A stretch of DNA of 64,000 nt, from assembly GCA_964408805.1 (NCBI GenBank), contig CAYPAV010000008.1, forward strand, positions 124,001-188,000. The letters are read 5' to 3'. Shown in pieces: positions 26,643 through 35,973 of the stretch. The notes beneath the pieces were generated by a model. It was not told where the DNA came from. It did not search any database and saw only the letters and a list, made by a program, of their open reading frames with translations. The stretch's first letter is position 1; each line of letters starts with the position of its first letter. This DNA comes from CAYPAV01 sp964408805. Its GTDB lineage: Bacteria; Pseudomonadota; Alphaproteobacteria; UBA8366. The translations under genes and the position numbers were made by a program.

Positions 26643-29012
26643 ATGAACTTGCGTTTGACCAAATTTGTCATTCGTTTGCTGGCTTTCGCGATCTGCGTGA
26701 TGTCGGGTTTGACGCCGGCGATGGCGCAGCGCTCCGCTGTTCCGACCTTGGTCGCGCCAACCCCAAAAAGTGGAGGCACGCCGTTTGCCCGGCCGACCAA
26801 AGGGGGTGGTCAGGTCAGTGGTCCATTGGTCACGAAGATTCTTGTCGAAGGCGCGCAGCGGATCGAAGCGGAAACCGTTCGCTCCTATATGGTTCAAAAA
26901 CAAGGCGAAACCTTCGATCCTCTGAAGATCAATCAATCTCTCAAGAGTTTGTTCGCCACGGGCCTTTTTTCCGATGTCACGATACGCCGGAACGGCCCGG
27001 CGCTGATCGTCCAGGTTGTTGAGAATCCGATCATTAATCGGATCGCATTCGAAGGCAACAAAGAGGTCGAGGACGAAAATCTTTCAAGCGAAGTGCAGTT
27101 GCGGCCGCGAATTGTCTTTACTCGAAAGCGCGTTCAGAGTGATGTGAAGCGCTTGCTCGAACTTTACAGGCGAAGCGGCTATTTTGCGGCTCGGATCGAA
27201 CCGAAGGTCATCCAGCTTCCGCAAAATCGCGTCGACTTGGTTTTCGAAATTCGCGAGGGAGACGAGACCGAGATCGAAAGTATAACTTTCGTCGGGAATC
27301 GTTTCTTTTCGGATAGTTCGCTAAGGAGCGTCATCCAGACAAAGGAATCTCGGTGGTACCGTTTCTTGTCCTCGTCCGACTCCTACGATCCCGACCGACT
27401 GACCTTCGATAGAGAGTTACTGCGTCGTCATTACTTGGAGAATGGCTTCGCTGATTTCCGGGTCGTTTCGGCGATCGCCGAATTGGCACCGGATCAGAAG
27501 AGTTTTTTCGTAACCTTCACGATCGAGGAGGGCGAACGGTACAAGTTCCGAAAGATCGATGCGCGATCACGAATTAAGGAAATCGACCCCAAAGATCTGA
27601 AGGAATTAATAAAGATCGAATCGGGGGATTGGTATAGTGCCACCGATGTCGATGATTCCGTACTCGCCCTGACAAATTTCGCCGGCGAAAAGGGCTTCGC
27701 TTTTGTCGAACCTCGTCCGATCGTCAAGCGTGATCGAAAGACGAAATCCATTGATATCGTGTTCGAATTGCAAGAAGGGCCGCGGGTCTTCGTCGAACGG
27801 ATCGACGTACGAGGAAATGTTCGCACCTTAGATAAGGTCATTCGCCGCGAGTTTCGTATTGTCGAGGGAGATGCCTTCAATGCCGCGAAGCTTCGTCGCT
27901 CGCGTCAGCGCGTTCAGAACCTCGGTTATTTCTCGAAAGTCGTGGTGAACAGCGCGCCCGGAAGCGCGCCGGACAAGTCTGTGGTCGAGGTCGAACTGGA
28001 GGAACAATCCACGGGTGAGATCAGCCTGGGCGTTGGTTTTTCGTCGAGCAATGGCGGTCTTGTCGAGGCGGGATTGTCGGAGCGAAATTTTCTTGGCCGT
28101 GGCCAGACTATCAAGGTCAAGTTTTCCCTATCGCAGCGCACGCAAAATTACGATCTCGGCTTCACCGAGCCCTATTTCCTCGACAAGAATGTGTCGGCGG
28201 GTGTCGATTTGTTCCGAACGCAAACGGACAATACCGATGAGAGTTCCTTCACCAGCGAACGATTCGGAGGCGGTCTACGATTTGGATATGAGATCAATGA
28301 AGATTGGCGTCAGCGCGTGCGCTATCTCGCGAGGCGCGAGAAAATCACCGATGTCGACACTGATGCGTCGCGATTTATCCAAGATCAGGAAGGGACTGCA
28401 ATTACATCGTTGGTCGGACAAGACCTTACGCTCGATACGCGCAACAGCCGTCGGGCGCCGACCGAAGGCTATGTCGTGAAATTGACGACAGACTTCGCTG
28501 GATTAGCCGGAGATGTTCGCTTTTTTCGGGTTGAAGGATTCGGCGTGGCTTACTTGACGGTGTTTCCGGAGTGGATTTTCAGCGTGAGCGGTAATTTGGG
28601 CCATATCACGGGTTTGAGCGACGAAATTCGTATCAATGATCGCTTCTTCCTCGGCGGCGACAATCTTCGAGGCTTCGAAATTTCCGGCGTCGGACCGCGT
28701 GACCCGGCAACGAGTGATTCGCTTGGTGGACGAACCATTGCAAATGGGAGCGTTGAGCTTCAGTTTCCGTTATTCCTACCTGACGAACTTGGCTTCAATG
28801 GCGCCGTGTTTGCGGATATCGGTACTTTGATAAATCCTGAGGAAGACGGGGGGAGCGTTCAGGACGTGACCACGCCGCGAATGTCGGTGGGGGTAGGCCT
28901 TTCCTGGCGATCGCCGTTCGGCCCGGTTCGCCTCGATCTAGCTATTCCGATCCGAAAAGAGGATTTCGACAAAGAGGAATTCTTGCGATTTAATTTCGGA
29001 ACGAGGTTCTAG
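26643..29012 (+). CDS. bamA: outer membrane protein assembly factor BamA
   Basis: This is the essential outer-membrane insertase that folds beta-barrel proteins. The 789-residue protein has a signal peptide (probable cleavage after AMA at residue 28), five POTRA domains (about 60-445) and a C-terminal 16-stranded barrel. The conserved loop motif VRGF/Y-like sequence appears as LRGFE, and the chain ends in phenylalanine, the usual barrel signal. A proline- and glycine-rich linker of about 30 residues lies between signal peptide and first POTRA. Its position between rseP and skp is typical. Confidence 0.96.
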   Translation: MNLRLTKFVIRLLAFAICVMSGLTPAMAQRSAVPTLVAPTPKSGGTPFARPTKGGGQVSGPLVTKILVEGAQRIEAETVRSYMVQKQGETFDPLKINQSLKSLFATGLFSDVTIRRNGPALIVQVVENPIINRIAFEGNKEVEDENLSSEVQLRPRIVFTRKRVQSDVKRLLELYRRSGYFAARIEPKVIQLPQNRVDLVFEIREGDETEIESITFVGNRFFSDSSLRSVIQTKESRWYRFLSSSDSYDPDRLTFDRELLRRHYLENGFADFRVVSAIAELAPDQKSFFVTFTIEEGERYKFRKIDARSRIKEIDPKDLKELIKIESGDWYSATDVDDSVLALTNFAGEKGFAFVEPRPIVKRDRKTKSIDIVFELQEGPRVFVERIDVRGNVRTLDKVIRREFRIVEGDAFNAAKLRRSRQRVQNLGYFSKVVVNSAPGSAPDKSVVEVELEEQSTGEISLGVGFSSSNGGLVEAGLSERNFLGRGQTIKVKFSLSQRTQNYDLGFTEPYFLDKNVSAGVDLFRTQTDNTDESSFTSERFGGGLRFGYEINEDWRQRVRYLARREKITDVDTDASRFIQDQEGTAITSLVGQDLTLDTRNSRRAPTEGYVVKLTTDFAGLAGDVRFFRVEGFGVAYLTVFPEWIFSVSGNLGHITGLSDEIRINDRFFLGGDNLRGFEISGVGPRDPATSDSLGGRTIANGSVELQFPLFLPDELGFNGAVFADIGTLINPEEDGGSVQDVTTPRMSVGVGLSWRSPFGPVRLDLAIPIRKEDFDKEEFLRFNFGTRF

Positions 29013-29016
29013 AGGA

Positions 29017-29652
29017 ATGAATGCTTGGACCGGAAGAGTTTTGGCTTTCGGCCTGTTCTTGATCATCACGGGATTTGACATTCCGCCGGTGCGCGCGGAG
29101 CAGATGCAACCTCCGGTCATTGCGGTGATTGATTTTCAAAGGATCGTCCGCGCGTCAATTGCCGGGAAATTTGTTCGCCAGCAAGTGGACAAACGGCACG
29201 CGACGTTTCAGAGCGAAATCCGTAAGCTGCAACTGATGTTGGAGCGGGATCGTGCGGAATTGAGGCAAGGAAAATCAAATCTGACACCCGCGGAATTCAA
29301 GAAAAAGCGTCATGCCTACGAAAAGAATACGGATCAACTTCAGCGTCTCGTACAGACGCGCAAACGCCATCTCGATTCGCTTTACGTCGAAGGGATGCGG
29401 AAGGTGGAACTCACGCTGATCGCGGTCATGAGGGAACTGGCGACCGAAAGGAAGATCAACATTATCTTGAATGCGACACGTGGGCAGGGAGTGGTGCTCT
29501 TCGCGGATAATAAGATTGTACTCACGAGCGAAGCCCTGACACGGCTCGACAAGAAGCTCCCGACCCTTGAACTCCCGACCATTTCCGGGGTCGTCTCGCC
29601 GCCCGCGGGAAGTACGGGAAAAGAAAAGATCGGCGGGAAGAAGGATAATTAG
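29017..29652 (+). CDS. skp: OmpH/Skp family periplasmic chaperone
   Basis: This chaperone binds unfolded outer-membrane proteins in the periplasm and passes them to BamA. The 211-residue protein has a signal peptide (probable cleavage after VRA, about residue 27), a short beta-strand core (VIAVIDFQRIVRAS) and a long, highly charged helical hairpin (about 50-150) as in Skp. The C-terminal 40 residues are proline- and glycine-rich. It starts four bases after bamA. fabZ begins almost at once after its stop, where lpxD would often lie. Confidence 0.88.
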   Translation: MNAWTGRVLAFGLFLIITGFDIPPVRAEQMQPPVIAVIDFQRIVRASIAGKFVRQQVDKRHATFQSEIRKLQLMLERDRAELRQGKSNLTPAEFKKKRHAYEKNTDQLQRLVQTRKRHLDSLYVEGMRKVELTLIAVMRELATERKINIILNATRGQGVVLFADNKIVLTSEALTRLDKKLPTLELPTISGVVSPPAGSTGKEKIGGKKDN

Positions 29653-29653
29653 T

Positions 29654-30124
29654 GTGTCTGATCCGAAGGAAGGCGTCTCGGAGGTCGAAATAGATATTGA
29701 TGGAATCATGAAAATGATCCCGCATCGGTATCCATTTCTAATGATCGATAAAGTGACCGACATCGTCCCGCACGAAAGAGCCACCGGGATAAAATGCGTA
29801 TCGATTGGAGAGCCGCATTTCCAAGGTCATTTTCCGGTTAAGCCGATCATGCCCGGTGTCTTGATCATCGAGGCGATGGCGCAGACGGCGGCGGTTCTGG
29901 TGGTCCATAGCCTGGGACCCGAAGCTCTCAACAAGATCGTCTATTTCATGTCGATCGATAACGCGCGATTCCGAAAACCCGTGGTACCGGGTGATGTCGT
30001 CGCGTTGCGGGTCGAAACGATTCGTCATCGAGGGAGCGTCTGGAAATTGAACGGGAAGGCGCTTGTCGAGGAAAACCTCGTCGCGGAGGCGACTTTTTCT
30101 GCAATGATCCTGGATCCGGAATGA
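29654..30124 (+). CDS. fabZ: 3-hydroxyacyl-[acyl-carrier-protein] dehydratase FabZ
   Basis: It dehydrates 3-hydroxyacyl-ACP in fatty acid elongation and competes with LpxA for its substrate. The 156-residue protein has the hot-dog fold with MIPHRYPFLMIDKV at 21-34 and the active-site segment GHFPVKPIMPGVLIIEAMAQ with H59 and E73. The GTG at 29654 is chosen because AAGAAGGA lies about eight bases upstream and it gives the normal length. It starts one base after the skp stop and overlaps lpxA by four bases (ATGA). Confidence 0.95.
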   Translation: MSDPKEGVSEVEIDIDGIMKMIPHRYPFLMIDKVTDIVPHERATGIKCVSIGEPHFQGHFPVKPIMPGVLIIEAMAQTAAVLVVHSLGPEALNKIVYFMSIDNARFRKPVVPGDVVALRVETIRHRGSVWKLNGKALVEENLVAEATFSAMILDPE

Positions 30125-30921
30125 CCGAGATTCATCCTACCGCCGTCGTCGATCCGTCGGCCGAACTTGGTGCCGGCACGCGGGTCGGTCCTTATTGCTG
30201 TATCGGGCCGAATGTCAGGCTCGGCGAAAATGTGGAACTGAAATCCCATGTCGTAATCGAAGGTCGGACAACGATCGGCGACGAAACCGAGATCTATCCT
30301 TTTGCTTCGATCGGGCATCGGCCACAGGACCTGAAATATGGCGGTGAGCCCTCGACCCTCAAGATTGGACGGAAGAATACTATTCGCGAACACGTCACCA
30401 TGAACCCGGGAACCGAAGGCGGCGGCATGGTTACCTGTGTCGGCGACAATAATCTTTTCATGGTTGGCGCTCATGTCGCGCATGATTGTTTGATCGGAAA
30501 CTACGTGATTATGGCGAACAACGCGACCTTGGCGGGGCACGTCGCAGTCGAGGATTATGCGATTATTGGTGGTTTGTCGGCGGTCCATCAGTTTTGTCGA
30601 ATTGGCCAACATGCGATGATCGGAGGTATGTCCGGCGTCGAACACGATATCATTCCCTATGTCTCGGTGATGGGTGGACGAGCCTGGATCTCGGGCCTCA
30701 ATCTGATCGGCTTGAAGCGGCGTGGATTCGGAAAAGAGGAAATTCGGAACCTTCGATGTGCCTATGACATCCTTTTTGCCGAGACCGGGGTGATCAGTGA
30801 ACGTATCGACCGGGTCGCGGCGAAGTTCGCCGAATCTCGGGCAGTTATGGATATCGTGGAGTTCTTGAACGCCGACTCGTCGCGCGGTATCACGCAACCC
30901 AAGCCGGCGAACGGTGAATAA
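30121..30921 (+). CDS. lpxA: acyl-ACP--UDP-N-acetylglucosamine O-acyltransferase
   Basis: This is the first step of lipid A synthesis, adding a 3-hydroxyacyl chain to UDP-GlcNAc. The 266-residue protein is a left-handed beta-helix with many hexapeptide repeats through about residue 190 and a helical C-terminus. The catalytic histidine is H121 in VAHDCLIGNYV. The N-terminus begins IHPTAVVDPSAELG, the normal first coil. The ATG overlaps the fabZ stop and its own end overlaps lpxI by eight bases. Confidence 0.96.
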   Translation: MTEIHPTAVVDPSAELGAGTRVGPYCCIGPNVRLGENVELKSHVVIEGRTTIGDETEIYPFASIGHRPQDLKYGGEPSTLKIGRKNTIREHVTMNPGTEGGGMVTCVGDNNLFMVGAHVAHDCLIGNYVIMANNATLAGHVAVEDYAIIGGLSAVHQFCRIGQHAMIGGMSGVEHDIIPYVSVMGGRAWISGLNLIGLKRRGFGKEEIRNLRCAYDILFAETGVISERIDRVAAKFAESRAVMDIVEFLNADSSRGITQPKPANGE

Positions 30922-31747
30922 GCTCGCGATACTTGCTGGCGGCGGCGACTTGCCGGGCCGATTAATCGATGCCTGTCGCGCAAGTAAAAGAGATTTTTAC
31001 GTCGTTGCTCTTGAAGGGCAGGCCGAAGCCGAGGTGATCGGCGATGCCCCGCATTGCTGGGCGCGTCCCGGCGCCGCGAGGAAAATTCTTGATGCCTTTG
31101 AACGGGAGGAAGTGAGCGAGATCGTCATGGCCGGCCGGGTGACGCGACCTTCGCTCGCGGCATTGCGGCCGGACGCTCTTGCTTTGCGTTTCATGCTGAA
31201 GGCAGGCTCGTCGCGCCTCGGTGACGACGGCCTTTTGAAGGCGATAATCGCGCAGATCGAAGCCGAGGGATATCGCGTGGTCGGGCCTGGCGACATTCTG
31301 CAAGGTGAGCTGGAACCGGTCGGATCACTCGGGCGGCACGAGCCCGATGAGCAGGCGATCCACGATATCGTTCGAGGAACCGATATCCTGCGGGCGCTGA
31401 GCGATGCTGACGTCGGGCAGGCGGTGGTCGTGCAGGAAGGAATTGTCCTTGGTGTCGAAGCGGCTGAGGGAACGGACGCGCTCCTAAATCGGTGCGGGGA
31501 TCTCCGGCGCGCGGGGGAGGGAGGCGTTTTGGTCAAGCTTCCGAAGGCGGGGCAAGAGACGCGCGTCGACCAGCCGACGATTGGTCCTGAAACGGTCCGC
31601 CGCGCTCGCGAAGCGGGTCTTCGCGGGATCGCCGTCGCGGCGGGCGCAACGATTATCGTCGACCGCGAGAAAACACTCGCCGAGGCGGATGAATTGGGAA
31701 TTTTCATCGTCGCCTTGGACGCGGATTCATGGTCGAAAAGCCACTGA
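30914..31747 (+). CDS. lpxI: UDP-2,3-diacylglucosamine diphosphatase LpxI
   Basis: It hydrolyses UDP-2,3-diacylglucosamine to lipid X in lipid A synthesis. The 277-residue protein starts with KLAILAGGGDLPGRLIDACR and contains GRVTRPSLAALRPD, the LpxI N-terminal domain, and a C-terminal domain with AVVVQEGIVLGVEAAEGTDALL and LVKLPKAGQETRVDQPTIGPETV. This alphaproteobacterial enzyme replaces the unrelated LpxH. The GTG at 30914 lies within the end of lpxA. lpxB starts inside its last codons. Confidence 0.95.
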   Translation: MNKLAILAGGGDLPGRLIDACRASKRDFYVVALEGQAEAEVIGDAPHCWARPGAARKILDAFEREEVSEIVMAGRVTRPSLAALRPDALALRFMLKAGSSRLGDDGLLKAIIAQIEAEGYRVVGPGDILQGELEPVGSLGRHEPDEQAIHDIVRGTDILRALSDADVGQAVVVQEGIVLGVEAAEGTDALLNRCGDLRRAGEGGVLVKLPKAGQETRVDQPTIGPETVRRAREAGLRGIAVAAGATIIVDREKTLAEADELGIFIVALDADSWSKSH

Positions 31748-32886
31748 TCTATTTAATCGCCGGCGAGGCATCCGGTGATGCAATTGGTGCCCGGCTGATG
31801 GCGGCCTTGAGGGAAATGAGCGGCGGCCGAGCGGAATTCGCGGGCGTCGGCGGCCCGATGATGATCGATGAGGGATTCGATAGTCTCTTTCCCATGGAGG
31901 AATTGAGTGTCATGGGGCTTGTCGAGGTCTTGCCGCATCTACGCCGAATTCTACGGCGGATACGGGATGTCGTGGCGGATATCGAAAGACGCCGACCGGC
32001 GGCGCTCGTGACGATCGACGCGCCGTCGTTTTCCATCCGCGTTGCACGAAAAGTGTCGTATCCAAACTTGGCGAAAATTCATTATGTGGCGCCCACGGTC
32101 TGGGCATGGCGCCCTTGGCGCGTGCACAAGTTCAAGGCCTGTTTCGACCATCTTCTCGCAATTCTTCCCTTCGAGCCGCCGTATTTCGAGCGTGTCGGGC
32201 TACCTTGCGATTTCGTCGGTCATCCCGTGATCGAATATGGTATCGGCGGCGCCGATGGGCCGGGATTTCGGGACAGGCATGGGATCGCCCCCACCGCGCG
32301 CGTGATTTGCGTCCTGCCAGGCAGCCGCCGAGGTGAAATTCAGCGGCTGGTCTCGATCTTTGCCGAGGCGCTTTGTTTGCTGGAGGAGAGGATAGGCGCG
32401 ATTCGCGTCGTCGTGCCGTCCACCCCTTCGATGGCGGCCTTTGTCGAGGCCCGGATCGGAAATTGGCCGGGGAATCCGATCGTCGTTGCCGCGGGGCACG
32501 AGAAATACGAAGCGATGCAGGCGAGCAATGTCGCCCTGGCGGCTTCCGGCACCGTGGCGCTGGAATTGGCGCTTGCGGGGGTTCCCAGTGTCATTGCCTA
32601 TCGTATTTCACCGGTTACGGCGTTCGTGGTGTTGCGCATGCTGAGTGTGCGTTACGTGCACTTGCTGAATATCATGGCCGATACGGATTTGGTGCCGGAA
32701 AAGCTTCAAATGTATTGTACGCCCGAAAGTCTCGTGGAGGCGCTTCAGGAACTGTTTGGTGAGGCCGGTGTTACCCAAATCAAAGCGATTCAACCCGGTT
32801 TGGCTTCGCTGGGCCGGGACGGGGAGGTGCCATCGAAACGCGCCGCGCGGGTCGTTTTGGATGTCATCGATCAAATGTCTGTATGA
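31729..32886 (+). CDS. lpxB: lipid-A-disaccharide synthase
   Basis: This glycosyltransferase joins UDP-2,3-diacylglucosamine and lipid X to form the lipid A disaccharide at the inner membrane. The 385-residue protein shows the GT-B pattern with LIAGEASGDAIGARLMAAL at the start, YVAPTVWAWRPWRV in the middle, LPGSRRGEI and, in the C-terminal half, ASGTVALELALAGVPSVIAYR. It overlaps lpxI by 19 bases and is the last gene of the cluster, closed by the terminator at 32899-32929. Confidence 0.96.
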   Translation: MVEKPLIYLIAGEASGDAIGARLMAALREMSGGRAEFAGVGGPMMIDEGFDSLFPMEELSVMGLVEVLPHLRRILRRIRDVVADIERRRPAALVTIDAPSFSIRVARKVSYPNLAKIHYVAPTVWAWRPWRVHKFKACFDHLLAILPFEPPYFERVGLPCDFVGHPVIEYGIGGADGPGFRDRHGIAPTARVICVLPGSRRGEIQRLVSIFAEALCLLEERIGAIRVVVPSTPSMAAFVEARIGNWPGNPIVVAAGHEKYEAMQASNVALAASGTVALELALAGVPSVIAYRISPVTAFVVLRMLSVRYVHLLNIMADTDLVPEKLQMYCTPESLVEALQELFGEAGVTQIKAIQPGLASLGRDGEVPSKRAARVVLDVIDQMSV

Positions 32887-32898
32887 GCGCCGATGACG

Positions 32899-32929
32899 AA
32901 AAAAGGGCCGCTCCAGCGAGCGGCCCTTT
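32899..32929. terminator. bidirectional intrinsic terminator between lpxB and gltA
   Basis: A perfect nine-pair stem GGGCCGCTC/GAGCGGCCC with a CAGC loop lies between converging genes. It is preceded by six A residues, a good U-tract for gltA on the minus strand, and followed by TTT on the plus strand, weaker for lpxB. Confidence 0.88.
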
Positions 32930-32953
32930 CCCGAGTGGGATAACCCGAAATTC

Positions 32954-34264
32954 TTAGCGCTGATTGAGCGGTACGTAAGCGCGCTCGTCCTCGCCCATGT
33001 AAAGTTGGCGGGGACGTCCAATCTTCTGACTCGGATCCTCGATCATTTCCTGCCATTGCGCGATCCAACCGACCGTGCGGGCCAGTGCAAACAGCACCGT
33101 AAACATCGAGACCGGAAAACCCATCGCCTTCAAAATGATCCCGGAATAGAAATCGACGTTCGGGAAGAGTTTTCGTTCGATGAAGTAATCGTCCTCACGG
33201 GCGATCCGCTCCAGTTCCATGGCGATTTTCAGCAACGGCTCCTCGCGGATGCCGAGCGCGTCGAGGACCTTATGGGCGCTCTCCATAAGCACCGTCGCAC
33301 GGGGGTCGTAATTCTTGTAAACCCTATGCCCAAAGCCCATGAGCCGGAAATTGTCGTTCGGGTCCTTGGCTTTTTCCAGGAACTCCGGAATTTTGTCCGC
33401 GGACCCGATCTCATCAAGCATTTTTAAGACGGCTTCATTGGCGCCGCCATGTGCTGGACCCCAGAGCGAGGAAATACCAGCCGCGATACAAGCGAAGGGA
33501 TTGGCGCCCGAAGACCCGGCGAGACGGACCGTGGAGGTCGATGCATTCTGTTCGTGATCCGCATGCAGGATGAAGATCTTGTCCATTGCATCCGCGAGGA
33601 CCTTATTTACCGCACTATCTTCGCAGGGCACGCTGAACATCATATGCAGGAAGTTCTCCGCATATTTCAGATCGTTCCGCGGATAGATGAATGGCTGGCC
33701 GATCGAGTATTTATAAGCCATCGCCGCGATCGTCGGCATTTTCGCGACCAGACGATGGGATGCGATCATCCGCTGATGGGGATCGTTGATATCGGTCGAA
33801 TCATGATAGAAGGCCGAAAGCGCGCCTACCACGCCCACCATGATTGCCATCGGATGCGCGTCGCGACGAAAGCCACGGTATAGATATTGAAGCTGTTCGT
33901 GCACCATCGTGTGATATGTGATGGTCTCTTCGAAATCCTTCTTCTCTGCGGCGTTTGGCAGTTCGCCATTCAAAAGTAGGTAGCAGACCTCCATGAAGTC
34001 GCTCTTGCCCGCCAAATCCTCGATCCGGTAACCCCGGTGCATAAGAACGCCTTCCTCGCCATCGATATAGGTAATCGAGGATTGGCACGAGCCAGTTGAC
34101 GTGAATCCGGGGTCATAGGTGAACATTCCCGTGTCGCGATATAGGGGTCGGACATCAATAACCCGCGGGCCCACCGAGCCACCGATTATCGGGAAATCGT
34201 AGGTGTTGCCCGAACTATGATCGGTCAGGGTTACATACTCATTTGTCGCTGAATCCTTGGTCAT
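32954..34264 (-). CDS. gltA: citrate synthase
   Basis: It condenses acetyl-CoA and oxaloacetate to citrate, entering the TCA cycle. The 436-residue protein is the hexameric type II form, with an N-terminal extension, the FTSTGSCQSSITYIDGEEG region, HADHEQNASTSTVR and the catalytic segments GPAHGGANEAVLKML and GFGHRVYKNYDPRA. The ATG at 34264 has a strong AAAGGAGCTGGG ribosome site. It is 104 bases after gltX on the same strand, and ends at the bidirectional terminator shared with lpxB. Confidence 0.97.
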   Translation of the reverse strand: MTKDSATNEYVTLTDHSSGNTYDFPIIGGSVGPRVIDVRPLYRDTGMFTYDPGFTSTGSCQSSITYIDGEEGVLMHRGYRIEDLAGKSDFMEVCYLLLNGELPNAAEKKDFEETITYHTMVHEQLQYLYRGFRRDAHPMAIMVGVVGALSAFYHDSTDINDPHQRMIASHRLVAKMPTIAAMAYKYSIGQPFIYPRNDLKYAENFLHMMFSVPCEDSAVNKVLADAMDKIFILHADHEQNASTSTVRLAGSSGANPFACIAAGISSLWGPAHGGANEAVLKMLDEIGSADKIPEFLEKAKDPNDNFRLMGFGHRVYKNYDPRATVLMESAHKVLDALGIREEPLLKIAMELERIAREDDYFIERKLFPNVDFYSGIILKAMGFPVSMFTVLFALARTVGWIAQWQEMIEDPSQKIGRPRQLYMGEDERAYVPLNQR

Positions 34265-34368
34265 CCCAGCTCCTTTCTTGATGTTTGTTATCCAAGGTAA
34301 GTTACGGCGTCGGCGCTACCGCCACACATATCCGCTGCCCACCTCGGATTTTGTCCGTAGTATAAAGC

Positions 34369-35808
34369 CTATCGCCGAGTCTGGCCAATTTCACCGTCGA
34401 TCTTGACCCCTGGAACCGCGGTCATTCTTGACAAGGCGGCGTCTTTTCCAAGAATCGCCATGACCTCAAACAATCCCGGCGAAACCGCGGAACCCGTGAG
34501 CGCGGCGCGCAGAGGCTGGGCGATCTTGCCAAACCCTAGCTCCAAATCACTCGCCAGCGCGCGCAACGCTTCGTTCAGTTTCTCTTCCGACCAATCCTCC
34601 AGCACGCTGACGCGCGAATACGCCTGGCCGATAACCGAAATACCGTCTGGGTCCAGGAATTTCCCTGCTTTCTTGTCGCCGAGCGGATGCGTCGGCGGAT
34701 CAACCAAGAAAATAGCGCTTTCGATCAGTTCAGGCAGCGTGCTCGCCCGTTTGGTAAGATGCGGCAACGCTTTCATGACTCGTGCTTCAGCCTCCTCGTT
34801 GACAACGCAATTGCAGGCGGCGGCGAGATTAGGCTTGATCATCGCCAAAAGATCGTCGATGGCCATGTTTCGCAGGTAATGCGCGTTGACACTATTGAGC
34901 TTGTCTACATCGAAGCGCGCGGCCGATCGGCCGATTCCATCGAGATCGAAGAGTTTCGTCGCTTCCTCGGTATCGATGATCTCGACGTCACCGTGGGACC
35001 AGCCGAGACGAAGCAGATAATTCCGCATCGCCGCCGGCAGGTATCCCATTTCACGATATTCCTGAACCGCCGTGGCGCCGTGTCGCTTGGAGAGTTTTTG
35101 TCCTCCCGAGCCATGGATAAGCGGGATATGGGCGAAGACGGGCGGTGTCCAGCCTGCCGCGAGATAAAGATGATACTGCCGGAACGCATTGTTCAGATGA
35201 TCGTCGCCACGAATGATGTGGGTGACGCTGGCGTCATGATCGTCGACGACCACCGAAAGCATATAGGTAGGCGTCCCATCGGCGCGCAGAAGGATGAAGT
35301 CGTCCAATTGCTCGTTCGCGAGACGGACATCCCCTTGGACCTGATCCGCAAGGATGGTTTCACCGTCGAGGGGCATCTTTATTCGCACGACGGGATCGAC
35401 ACCGGCCGGTGCTTCCGAGGGGTCTTTATCGCGCCATCTCCGATCGTAGAAGACGCGCCGGCCGTCGCGTTTGGCGGCTTCGCGCATCTCGGCCAATTCG
35501 TCGGGCGTGCAATAGCAATAATAGGCCTTCCCCGTCTCCAAGAGTTGCCCGGCAACCTCGGCGTGACGCGCCAGACTGCGCGATTGGTAGGTCTCGTCGC
35601 CGTCCCAATCGAGTTCGAGCCACCGCATGCCGTCGAGGATTGTTTCTACCGCCTCGGGCGTCGATCTTTCTCGATCGGTGTCCTCGATCCGCAATAGGAA
35701 TTGACCGCCCATATGACGCGCATAGAGCCAGTTGAAGAGTGCCGTACGCGCGCTCCCGATATGAAGCGAGCCCGTCGGAGAAGGAGGAAATCGGGTGATG
35801 ACCGTCAT
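34369..35808 (-). CDS. gltX: glutamate--tRNA ligase
   Basis: This class I synthetase charges tRNA-Glu (and possibly tRNA-Gln, if the organism uses the amidotransferase route). The 479-residue protein has the HIGH-type motif PPSPTGSLHIGSARTALFNW near residue 8 and the KMSKS-type motif KLSKRHG in the middle, followed by a helical anticodon-binding region. It is divergent from comEC across 165 bases, and upstream of gltA. Many Alphaproteobacteria have a second gltX; none is seen here. Confidence 0.95.
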   Translation of the reverse strand: MTVITRFPPSPTGSLHIGSARTALFNWLYARHMGGQFLLRIEDTDRERSTPEAVETILDGMRWLELDWDGDETYQSRSLARHAEVAGQLLETGKAYYCYCTPDELAEMREAAKRDGRRVFYDRRWRDKDPSEAPAGVDPVVRIKMPLDGETILADQVQGDVRLANEQLDDFILLRADGTPTYMLSVVVDDHDASVTHIIRGDDHLNNAFRQYHLYLAAGWTPPVFAHIPLIHGSGGQKLSKRHGATAVQEYREMGYLPAAMRNYLLRLGWSHGDVEIIDTEEATKLFDLDGIGRSAARFDVDKLNSVNAHYLRNMAIDDLLAMIKPNLAAACNCVVNEEAEARVMKALPHLTKRASTLPELIESAIFLVDPPTHPLGDKKAGKFLDPDGISVIGQAYSRVSVLEDWSEEKLNEALRALASDLELGFGKIAQPLRAALTGSAVSPGLFEVMAILGKDAALSRMTAVPGVKIDGEIGQTRR

Positions 35809-35973
35809 TTTCGATACGAGACCTTATCTCGGTTTAGGCGAGTTCCGCACGGGTCGCATGTAACATGATGATCTGGCAAAGGCTACAAAGGGGTCGTGGT
35901 AGGCATTCTTCGTCAATTCTCTCCTAAATTGCTATTCTAATTTAGTACTCTCAAGGGTAATCGATCGTCCTTC

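Noticed and set aside
34687..35697. A long plus-strand frame opposite gltX
   Set aside because: It is antisense to a well-conserved synthetase and shows no domain.
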